Source: Haematobia irritans (taxonomy: Eukaryota > Arthropoda > Insecta > Diptera > Muscidae). Taken from it: a DNA stretch of 64,000 nt. The first letter of the stretch is position 1. The number at the start of each line of letters is the position of its first letter. Below, one piece after another: positions 54,614 to 64,000 of this stretch. The notes beneath the pieces are model-generated. The model was not told the DNA's origin. It saw nothing but the letters and a program-made list of their open reading frames with translations, and did not search any database. Position numbers and translations under genes: made by a program. The stretch is from contig NC_134399.1 of assembly GCF_050003625.1 (NCBI RefSeq), positions 41,432,671-41,496,670 on the forward strand, in the 5' to 3' direction.

Positions 54614-55905
54614 TCCACTCAAAAAAGTTTACATGGACCCAACCATTTTGACCTTCCCTTAGGGATTTTGGCATTGATTCAGAGCCAAAGATGCGACTTC
54701 TTTAAAATGATGACATTTTTTAGCGCCCTATCTAGCTTTACATCTAGGACCAATAAGATTAAAATTAGGATACAGATATCATTTATCGAATTTTCATTCT
54801 CTTTTCGCGGTATATTAGTAAAGCTTTTCACGTACAAATAACTGGCAGCTGAAAAATCCATATAATAACGGATACTTCAAAGCAAAAATGTTTTCTTAAT
54901 TCCAAAAAAACTTTAAGCCAAAGATGCTAAATCCTCAAAATAAATCTAAAATTCAATATTTGATTCAGTTAATTTAAGGACGATTTCTTTAAATCAAAAA
55001 TGTGTTTATTTACCTACGAGTAATTCAAAGACATACGGTTTTAACGGAAGGACACAAGTTTCCAAAATTTGTATCCAAAATTTAATAAAAAAATTTATAA
55101 ACATTATTTTAATTAAAATTTCATTATTTTAAAGAAATTTGTTCTAAATATTTTGTAAATTGGGTATCGTAAAATTTAGGTTGCGTAATCTTTAATAACA
55201 CGTAAATATTTTTTCAGTGTCGTAATGGATTGTCATATATAGCACATATATAACATCATGATATTTGTTGCGGATAAAAAATGTAAATTGGAAGTATTGA
55301 GACACTTTTTTATGGACATTTGAGGCCATAAATTTAATATTACAATGAAAAATATTTACGTAATATAAAGATTAGCCTAGTTAAAATAAAGTTTATAATC
55401 TTCAAATTTTTTTTCATTAACTTTAGGATACAAAGTTTGTAAATTTGCGTCCCTGCGGTAAAGTCACATGTCTTTTAACTAAGGAAAATTTTGCTTAAAA
55501 TTAAGAAACACATTTTTGATTTAAAGGAGCCGTCCTTAAATTAACTGATCTTAATCTTTAGATTTAAGATAAAAACGCTTCAAATATAGACTACGACTTA
55601 TTTTGAGGATTATTGGAATTAAGAAAAGATTTTTTACTTTGAAGTATCCGTTATAATTTGGATTTTTAAGCTGGTATTTGTTTGTAAGTGAATAGCTTTA
55701 TTAATATATCGCGAAAAGAGAATGAAAATTGGATAAATGAGATCGGTATCCTAATTTCAATTTTATCGATTCTAGATTTAAAGTCGGATATGTTGCTAAA
55801 AATGTCTTTATTTTAAAGAAGCCGCATTTTGGCTCGGAATTAATACCAAATTCCTTAAGGGAAGGTCAAAATCTTTGGATCAAAGTAAACTTTTTTTCGA
55901 GTGTA
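54614..55905. mobile_element. TA-type MITE-like element (family Y)
   Basis: The left end cactcaaaaaagtttacatgg ... ttgaccttcccttaggg and right end gggaaggtcaaaatctttgg ... ttttttcgagtgta are inverted matches about 1.29 kb apart. Scraps occur at 38130-38245 and 59929-60060. No transposase. Confidence 0.6.
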
Positions 55906-56951
55906 GAATTTCAAGTGAATTAGATGGAAAATCCCTCTCTCTCCTTGTTTGGTTTCTAGAGAGAGTCTGCTGTTCAATTCTGTAGATATAGGCAGTGGAT
56001 GGTAATTGTTCGAAATGGACACTTTTAATCAGTCTATATTGGGGGCTATGAGAACCAAAATGTTAATGATATTTATCGAAACATTGACCGATATAAACTA
56101 TATTTGTCATAGATCTAGAATACCTCCGGATTTTAAATTTAAACAAATGGAATAAAAATTCCGGCTTCCGTTCATACGAAATTTTTCATTTACGACATTC
56201 ATCCCCCATTTTCTTTGGTTTTTGATACAAAGTATATATTCTTCATCAAGGCAGTTTCTAAGGCAATTCAATAAAGTCGATAATTGATTGAGTGATAGTT
56301 TTTGTTTTAAGACAGACAAATACGTAGATGGACAAAAGCTCTCATTACTACAACATAATAATTTATTTAGATAGATTACATTATTTCCTCTGCGCCTCTC
56401 TTTCTTTATCTTTCTTTTACTGACAAAATTTGTATTTCGTAAATTACTTCACAATCACCATAAAATTGTATATTAGCTGTAGTAAAAGGAAATCCATTAT
56501 ATTTTCAATAGATGACGTTATTTACCTATATCTCTCTTTGGCTTATTTCCAGTACAAAGATCACGTTTCCGCACGAAAAAGTATTACACTCTGTACAAAA
56601 AAGTACATGTTATTTGTCTTTGTTTTGAACTTTTTCGAACATATAATGATAACAATACAACTCTGAAGTTTTCGCACGGAAAAAACCAGGCATATTATTG
56701 CGCACAAATAATAATATTGACTGTGATAAATGCTAATATTTGTTTTTTGCAGAAACGAACATAGTACTAAGCATTATCGAAAAGTTTGTCTGGAAGAGAA
56801 TTATAGTATAAAAGGTGTTTTTCTCGCTGATTTGAAATTTAAATATATAAACACATTCCAAATTATGAAATGGCCAAACAATTTTTTGGTAGATAATTTC
56901 TTGTCATTTAGCATTTAAATATAATTTCGGGCATATGGCCACAATGACTAT
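55906..56951. other. No gene seen; fly-repeat scrap
   Basis: 56030-56160 (cagtctatattgggggctat, attgaccgatataaac) resembles the 153-bp repeat at 32521-33438. The rest is unassigned. Confidence 0.4.
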
Positions 56952-57580
56952 TTAGGAGGTCCAGTTTTCGTCCACCTTTTCGAGCATTTGATGGCGTATT
57001 TCAGCAACGACACTTTGAATATCGGTTTCCACAGCGTCAATCGTTGCCAATGACTTTAGGTATCCCCACAAAAAATTATTGAGTGGCGTCAACTCACATG
57101 AACGCGGAGGCCAATTCACCGGTCCACTTCTAGAAATAATGTTGTGGTTGAAATGTTCTTTCAATAAGTCAATATGACATGTGGCACCATGCTGTTGAAA
57201 CCACATTTCGTTCACGTCCATATCTTGAAGTTTTGGCAACAAAAATTCATTGATCACTCAGTGTCTATTTCCATTCACGCTAACGCGTCGTCCTTCTTAA
57301 TTTTTAAAGAACGGATGTATTCGCCAGCCCATAGACCGCACCATATAGCACATTCTTCGCATTCTTTTCGGTAGCTTGGCACCGAAATTTGGTAATTACG
57401 CTCTTTATGGTGGCCTCAGAGAGACGAATATGCAATGGTATACATTTTCATATATGCGTTCGATAAACTAAACACGACAATTTTTCGAGAGTAAAATGTG
57501 CCGAATTGGGAAATGTTTCTCGTTGAATTCTCACCATAAATCGTGGTTTTTGAAGTTTGGCAACGCTACCAATATCATTG
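56952..57580 (-). pseudogene. Decayed transposase of the DD41D-like group
   Basis: The minus strand shows FLLPKLQDMDVNEMWFQQHG, then ATCH, SGPVNWPPRSCELTPLNNFL and WGYLKS, clearly related to 36869-37800. The catalytic Asp of QQDGA is His and the final Asp is Asn. Upstream (57260-57580) the homology continues with stops. It is long dead. Confidence 0.75.
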
Positions 57581-58308
57581 TCAGAGAGAATAAAAATACA
57601 AGAGAACGAAAAGCGCTCTTTTCAACCGTATAGATGTCGCTCAATGCCTACAGCTTTGGTATTACCGACGTTGCGGTCGAAGCGCTGTGAAATTTCAAAT
57701 TGTCTGCCAAAAAAATTAATAGAATGAAAATATTTATATAAAAGAACATTTGTTATTACAAAGTAGGTTCTAATTTCTATTTTCCTTACGTTTCGTAAAG
57801 CCGGCAGAGAACTGAACTGGGTGACGCCGACGCAAACTGTATGATATTTGAGAGAAGCGCCAACAAAAACTGCATGATATTAGAGAAATTTTCCTCATGA
57901 CTGTCACCTACTGACGCAGTTTCGCTTCACAGTTTCGTCCTCTTGTCTTTTTATTCTATCTGTCATTGTAACGATTTAGGGTCCGATATTCAAAAAATGT
58001 ATTCTCTAAGATGTATTTATACTCTCTAACAAAAAAAAAAAAAAAAAAACTCAGAAGCAAATGGTTTTGGCGACATGAAAACAATAGAGCTGATCATAAA
58101 ACAAATATCATATATTTGTTATTTCCATTTTATGATCATATCAGTGTGAACTTGATAACACTTCATGTCAATCTCACTGTCAATTCATAAACTAATTATC
58201 CGACTGTCAAATTATTGCATTTAAGTCCCTCAAAAATATTATGTGAAATAAAGTTTGAGTGATTCGTAAAACTCAAAACTTGTACTTATATAAGAAATGA
58301 CAGGACCC
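57581..58308. other. No gene seen
   Basis: Includes an A18-20 run at about 58030-58049. No element boundary recognised. The left flank of the MITE at 58309 may hold the last codons of the coding-like scrap at 58743-59002. Confidence 0.4.
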
Positions 58309-58742
58309 TACACTGAAAAAAATATTGTCGTGAGGTTAAAGATTTCATGTCTTTAAAATACGAATGCAAATTTTGCTTAGCACGGAAGACGCAATTCTCT
58401 ACTATAAAGTTTTTTTCCTTGTCCAACACTTCATTTTAAAGACGTTTAATACTTGAAGCATATCATAATTTCTACTGGAAGTCAAGTCTTAATTTGGAAA
58501 ATAAAGTTGTCGTTAACTCGTTTTTAAAGGACTTTGATAGCATATGAAGAAAAAAAGCTGAAAAAGCGAAAAATTAAAATTTGCTTCCTAGAAGCAAGTA
58601 CACAAAACCAAAATTTAAAAGAGAATTGTGTTTTAAAGGTATCCTTACTTGTATTCTCCGCTTCTTTGGCTCGGAAACAATACCAAAATTTTTAAAGTAA
58701 AGACAAAATCTTTGGAACCGGGCATGCTTTTTTTTCAGTGTA
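58309..58742. mobile_element. TA-flanked MITE (family X)
   Basis: The ends TA-cactgaaaaaaatattgtcg and gggcatgcttttttttcagtg-TA are 434 bp apart. It matches, inverted, 60829-61248, with partial copies near 16020-16493 and 39300-39620. Confidence 0.75.
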
Positions 58743-59002
58743 TGTTTGTCAAGTATGGTAATATCTCATTTGTTATTGCTAAATTTTCATCTGCAACCCA
58801 TCGAAGTTTTGGGATTGATTTTCGACCATATGCGTATAAATTCATGACCAGAATGATATCATATGATGATCTAGGTATGTCTATCTCTCTGAGTGTATCA
58901 ACCACGCAGTTTTTAATTCTAGAGCCGATGTTAATTCTTGAAGTTGCAACCTTATTTATGCATAGTTTGGGTTTATTTAGACACATAACATATAAGACGT
59001 AC
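58743..59002 (-). pseudogene. Unidentified coding-like scrap between two MITEs
   Basis: The minus strand is open and protein-like: SRINIGSRIKNCVVDTLREI, DIPRSSYDIILVMNLYAYGR, KSIPKLRWVADENLAITNEI. The segment is exactly what lies between the family B (59003) and family X (58742) elements. Skipping family X, the frame continues a few codons (GSCHFLYKYKF) to a TGA near 58270. It may be a terminal exon of a gene broken by MITE insertions. I do not recognise the protein. Confidence 0.35.
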
Positions 59003-59519
59003 TACACTGAAAAAACAGTGAACCCACCAGGAAGATAATTTTTGGTTAATTTTAGAAAATTTTGAATATTTTTAGAAAATTTTAACTAAACAGTATTACA
59101 AACGCTGACATGTCGCCGATATCACAAAAATAAGTAAATATTTTTCGACAAATGCAAGAAAATTTATTAGGCATAATTAATTTTTTTCAATTGTCAAAGA
59201 AAATTTAGTTTGAAGGAAAAACTTGGAGTTAAAAAATGCAAGAATGTCTTTAGTGATATACGAAGTTCATGATGAACGCATTTATGGTAAAATTTACAAA
59301 TTTAAAGAAATAATGAACTATTTTGTGGGAAGCGTGAATTTAGTAAATCATTTTGCTTAATTTGAGGATAATTTTTTCCCGTTTTTTAGTTCAATTAACT
59401 AACGTACGCAAAAAATTATTAGAGTAAATGAAACTTTCTCCAAACATAATAATTCCATGAACTAAAATAAAGTTAAATTGGCTTTAGTGAAATAGAGAGT
59501 TCACTTTTTTTTGAGTGTA
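59003..59519. mobile_element. TA-flanked MITE (family B), compact copy
   Basis: 517 bp with ends TA-cactgaaaaaacagtgaac and gttcacttttttttgagtg-TA. It is the template for recognising the enlarged copy at 9306-11051. Confidence 0.75.
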
Positions 59520-59814
59520 TAGACCCATATGATTTTTTTCGAATCTGGATCTATTTAAAGTCATAAAGATATATAAACTCGTAAATATATCCGATCGAAA
59601 AAAAGGTGTAGCTTTTGAAAACGTTTTTTTTTTTTGATCCGGAATTGTTGCAAAATCAGATCAGAAGCAATGTATTTCAAGTTGGTTTGTTATAGGTCGG
59701 AAGACTCGTTTTTCTTTCACTTTAAATATACTGTTAAAAATTAAAAATTTTCTTCTTTTTTACTTGTAACATACTAACATCATGTAGAGTCTCAATTAGT
59801 CAAGAAGCTATATG

Positions 59815-60060
59815 GGAGAATGAGGTTCCTTATCAATGACCTTAACATAGAATCGGGCAGCACTCATTGATAAGAGAGAAGTTCACCACCTGTGGTATCA
59901 TAATGGAATGTATAGTCTACACTCAAAAAGAAAGTTAACTTGGATCCAAAGATTTTGACATTCCCTTAAGGATTTTTGTATTGATTCCGAGCCAAATATG
60001 CGGCTTCTTTAAAATAAAGACATTTTAGCGACCTATCTGGCTATAAATCTAGGATAAAAA
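59815..60060 (+). repeat. Truncated SINE followed by a family Y MITE end
   Basis: 59815-59922 matches the SINE body (aatcgggcagcactcattga, aagttcaccacctgtggtat). 59929-60060 begins cactcaaaaagaaagttaac like the left end of 54614-55905. A 23-bp duplication around cttaattcttgaattgtgaa follows (60099-60146). Confidence 0.6.
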
Positions 60061-60241
60061 TAAAATTAGATTGCAAATTTCATTTATCAAAATTTGAAAA
60101 CTTAATTCTTGAATTGTGAACTAATAACCTTAATTCTTGAATTGTGAACTAATAACATTTGTCGAAGTTTGAGAAAAAATTTGGGTGCTCGCGTGAATTA
60201 TATTTTAAACTTTCTCATCCCTAGTAAGGGTATATGCGCTT

Positions 60242-60442
60242 CACTTGACTGCGCAATTGAGTGGAATGACTACGCTCTGCAAATAAACAAAACCATGGTA
60301 AATTATCAAGGTATGTCTCTATTTTAATTGGTCTATGGTACTACACATAGACCAAGAAAATATAGAGACATACCTTGATAATTCACCATGGTTTTGTTTA
60401 TTTGCAGTGCGCAGTCATTCCACTCAATTGCGCAGTCAAGTG
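60242..60442. repeat. Long hairpin: ~96-bp arms, 8-nt loop
   Basis: The arms 60242-60337 and 60346-60442 are nearly perfect reverse complements (for example cacttgactgcgcaattgag and its complement at the far end), with few mismatches. The loop is gtactaca. It encodes no protein. A transcript would form a long double-stranded stem. Confidence 0.92.
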
Positions 60443-60719
60443 ACTCAATTTCTTTTTGGAAAACGAGAATAACCGTATAAATGAGTAAATTTGCATTACA
60501 AAAAAGGTGTGGATGAATAGTATTTTATAAACTTTCGCAATATTTGGTGTTTCAACGAGAAAACAAAGGAAAGAAAACAAATTAAAGCCAAATTAAAGAA
60601 TCACTCAATTGCAGACGAAAAAGAGCCATCTACGGTGTGCAGACAAACTACAGCGCTGTAAATTCACTTGAGATGTCTATACCTTCCTTGGTCTATGTAC
60701 TACATCACAGTCAACTGTT

Positions 60720-61400
60720 AACAGCTGAGTACATCCAACTGCCAAAAACATGTTTTGTTACTATTAGTTACATTTTACATTCCACAGGTTACTATAGTCA
60801 AAAATATGTATGGTTACTATTGGTGACATACACTGGAAAAAAGCATGCCCGGTTCCAAAGATTTTGTCTTTATTTTAAAAAAGTTGGTATTGATTCCGAG
60901 CCAAAGATGCTGAGAATACAAGTAAGGATACTTTTAAGAATCCTCTCTTTTAAATTTGGGTTTTGTGTATTTGCTTCTAGGAAGCAAATTTTAATTTTTC
61001 GCTTTTTCAGCTTTGTTTCTTCATATGCTATCAAAGTCCTTCAAAAATGAGTTAACGTTATTTTCCAAATTAATACTCGACTTCCAGTTTATAATGACAA
61101 TACGACTTCATTGAAAAGTTTATCGACTTTTGGACAAGGAAAAAATCTTTATATTAGAGAAATGCGTCTTCTATGCTAAGCAAAGACATGACATGAAATC
61201 TTAAAGGCATGAAATCTTTGACCTCACGACAATATTTGTTTCAGTGTAGGTAACAACATAGGTTACTATTGGTTACGTAGATTTTATTGGTTACATTTTA
61301 CATGCAGGTTATTATTGTCAAAAACATGTCTGGTTACTACTGGTTACATAGGTAACTATTGGTTACATAGGTTACTATTGGTAACTAACATTAAAATGTA
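60720..61400. repeat. Degenerate repeats of a ggttactattggttacata motif, split by a MITE
   Basis: The motif recurs irregularly before 60829 and after 61248, including four close copies at 61330-61385. The MITE sits inside one repeat (ggtgacata / taggtaac). Confidence 0.7.
60829..61248. mobile_element. TA-flanked MITE (family X), inverted copy
   Basis: The ends TA-cactggaaaaaagcatgccc and cgacaatatttgtttcagtg-TA are 420 bp apart, the reverse of 58309-58742. Confidence 0.75.
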
Positions 61401-61540
61401 AACAAAACAAATAGAAAATATTTAATATCTTTTGTTTACTAACATTAAATTTGTAAACAAAACTGAAACATTTGGGTGTACTTGAATTTTGTTGTTTTTA
61501 TTGTTTTTGTAATACTGCAACTACCTGTGAATTATTTTAC

Positions 61541-62965
61541 TACACCCAGAAAAAAGTGCCTTCGAAACTAAAGGAAAAAATTTTCATCAATATAGTTTAT
61601 CCATTTTATTTCCATTAAGGTAAATTTTTGTGAAAAATAATAAAATTTACTCGTTTCAGTAAAAAAAATCCTAAACTGTAAGCAGTTAGGAATAGTTCAT
61701 TAACTAGAATAAGGCATGGAATTTTACTCATACTATTTTCTTCGCTGGGTATAAGAATTTACTACTGAAAAAGAAAATTTTATTCACCGATAACAAAGCA
61801 TTCGTAAAAATAAACAAAAACCGAATTAAAACCAAGTTTCCTCAAAATTAGTAAAATTTCTTATAAAATGATAATTGCGACTTCCTTTATAATAGAAAGT
61901 TTTTCATACATACGAACAACACTTGGCATAGAAAAATATTTTAGTTCATTCGTACTAAGAAGTATGCAATCCTTTCAAAACTTAAGGAAACACACTTGTT
62001 AGAATATAGGAAATTTTCCTAAATTTCTATTGTCTACCTGTAATCGATACCTGTCATCGTAATCGATGTGTTTGCGCGTGGGTGTAATCGATATATTTGC
62101 GCGTCGGTTGTTTTTTTAGTTGGAATCGCGTTGTTTCGGAGAGATTGTTAAAAAATAATATGGTAAAATAATATAATAAATAACAAATAAAATATATAAA
62201 ATATTTGTTATTTTAAATTAGTGAGAAAAATTTTCGTTCTTTTTAAATAAATCTATCAATGTTCGTGATAGTGTATAAAGAAAGAAAACACCAGCAGAAT
62301 AACAACCCTTTCATTTGTCTTCATTTTGGAATCTTCAATTATCAGGTAATATTCAGTGACGCTAACCTTTTGCAACAAAAATGTTTTATGATTTGTAGGT
62401 ATTGAAATTGTAAAAGGAGGACAAAATCGTTAGGCAGCAACTTATTAAAAGTGAAAAGTACAAGAAGAAGAAAAAGTGCGTTTTACAGTTGATAATATCA
62501 CACGGAAATTGGAAATAGTGGAATAATAAACTAATATTTCAAAGAGATTCGATGCTGTTGATTCTTAATAAATATATTCAATATATTAATAAAACATGTC
62601 TTTTATTGAAGATAAAATTGCTTATAGAAATAAATAAAATTGTATTTAAAAACGAAGGTAAGCAGTTCTAATTATGAAGTAAAAGTTTTACCACAAATGT
62701 GTAAGATTTGTCGAAATGAATGAAAAAATTTCAATAAAATCATTCCATATATGAATTCAAATTAGTTAATTTTTTTCATTCTGTAGTACAGTGGTATATA
62801 AATATAGGAAAATGTTAACTAATATATGGAATGCATTATTCCTAATTTCTACGAAAATCACATCGTTCAAACAAATAAAAATGTCTTTGGCGCTATACGA
62901 AGTTCAACTTTCTTCACAATGAGTTCATTTTAACTTAAAGAAGGGGTCACTTTTTTCTGGGTGTA
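61541..62965. mobile_element. TA-flanked MITE-like element (family A), complete copy
   Basis: 1425 bp with ends tacacccagaaaaaagtg and cacttttttctgggtgta. The left 860 bp match the split copy at 270-7280. The remainder matches scraps at 8999-9305 and 11085-11165. No coding capacity. Confidence 0.7.
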
Positions 62966-63035
62966 TGGTATATAGTAAACATAGTTTACATTATGATAAT
63001 AACCTTTATTACTGATACACAAAATTAGAATCCAG

Positions 63036-63160
63036 ATGAATGGATGGTTAGCATGCCCGCATTACATATAAAGGGTCGTGGTTTCAATTATAGTCTCGAT
63101 CGAACATCAAAATCAGCAGTGTTTTGTCTACTCTCAGCTGGTGACATTTCTGAGGGCTTA
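63036..63160 (+). repeat. Degenerate SINE head
   Basis: tggttagcatgcccgcatta, a decayed B box and ctggtgacatttctgaggg show a 3'-truncated SINE copy. Confidence 0.65.
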
Positions 63161-64000
63161 AATGATTCGTTAGGCCCTTTTCGTACGATAGTTAGCTTGA
63201 AAGGGCTGTTATATGTACAATATACATCGTTCATTAGATACAAAAGGCACCCATTTAAAAAAATAGCAAAAATTATTTTTGTTTTTTATAAAATGGTTCT
63301 TAAACGATGAGACTTTCATGTTTTGCTAAAACAGCCGAAACCCACAATAAACTCATAGTTTCTACAAAAATCATAAAATAGTTAAAATAAGTTTTAAAAA
63401 TGGCCTTATTTGGACATGTGGTGCTTTTGTATTTAAGGTGCGACATATTTCGAATGTTTTATATTGATGTCCAAAACATGGTTAATGTTTATCACACATT
63501 GGAAAAAGTCTATCTGATATCAGCAAGCAAAATATTCCATGCTGTAATTACTTAATTAAGGCTCCTAATCAACTTTTAAATCCATACTTAACGTAATTAC
63601 GCCCTTTCAACTAAATGTATTATCAATTACAATTGTAGTTCATTTCCAACCGGTTAACGTTTCAAATGAATTCTGATATTCAGAAATCTTAAATGGATAT
63701 TTGCAAAATGATGATAATCTTATACAATCAGTATTTGTTTACTATCTATTTGACAGTTTATTAGAAATCATTTACAATAATCATTTAAGTTTGATTAAAT
63801 ACAAGTTTACAGAATAGTATCTGAATAAAAAGAAAATTGATGTACGAAACTTTCCATGCAGCATTTGAACTGTAACTCGTTTTCATTTCCAGTTTCTTTG
63901 AAAAATTAAAAATTTTATCTAAAACACAAGGTATAGCTTTTCTGTAGATAAATATTTTTCTATTGCAAAGTCCAAGACGATTTAATTTGTGCTATTGTTA
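63161..64000. other. No gene seen
   Basis: AT-rich with short ORFs that have no protein-like features. No repeat boundaries recognised. Confidence 0.5.

Noticed and set aside
56730..56918. Possible second exon of the theta GST (NEHSTKHYRKV after ttttttgcag)
   Set aside because: The splice phase does not fit exon 1 (phase 1), and the following residues do not match the INRFQKVP region of theta GSTs.

Overview
This is nuclear DNA of a higher fly, most likely a muscid or other calyptrate (stable fly, horn fly or house fly type). The reasons are AT-rich sequence, short spliceosomal introns, tRNA-derived SINEs, mariner, hAT and Gypsy elements in the usual dipteran assortment, an irritans-type mariner terminus, and fly-like ecdysteroid-kinase-like and theta-class GST coding sequence. 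No prokaryotic operon, CRISPR array or phage is present. Transposable elements and their relics fill most of the window, and many are nested.

Layout. 1-7280: a TA-flanked MITE-like element split by a young, apparently intact Gypsy LTR retrotransposon on the minus strand (541-6755; LTRs I read as identical; TSD atat; gag and pol separated by a -1 frameshift heptamer). 7281-13550: LINE scraps, TA-type MITEs, a 601-bp hAT MITE (9623-10223) and a tRNA-SINE (12827-13179). 13551-24626: two copies of an abundant fly repeat. The first carries a DNA element with two divergent tRNA-like units. The second carries a hAT MITE, a 5'-truncated non-LTR element (18800-22190), a DD37E-type element and a DD41D-type element. 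24627-25978: a mariner end, a second DD37E transposase relic, and a 386-bp palindrome with a (TA)n core. 26163-27674: the only complete host gene seen, a four-exon EcKL-type kinase on the minus strand with a GC-AG intron. 27807-30340: a degenerate gene with a kinesin (KIF22/NOD-like) C-terminal signature, split by a tRNA-bearing element. 30577-34130: hAT elements and a 153-bp tandem array nested in another copy of the fly repeat. 34926-38496: a nearly full-length mariner and a second DD41D copy. 38497-43551: a SINE split by a hAT MITE, a LINE 3' end, AT-rich and foldback MITEs, and an exon-like relic. 43556-47718: a second, related Gypsy element with an in-frame deletion that fuses Gag to integrase. 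48639-48759: first coding exon of a theta-class GST. No continuation was found, so the rest of the window is either its long TE-filled intron or follows an orphan exon. 48760-64000: LINE and SINE relics, MITEs, a near-perfect ~96-bp-arm hairpin, and scattered coding-like scraps.

How parts relate. The SINEs share their last ~60 bp and CCTAA-type tail with the non-LTR element, which suggests LINE-driven SINE mobilisation. The deletion-derivative Gypsy element keeps LTRs, primer-binding site, polypurine tract, Gag and integrase but has no protease, reverse transcriptase or usable RNase H, so it would need a helper such as the relative at 541-6755. Homologies are from reading motifs by eye; no database search was possible.
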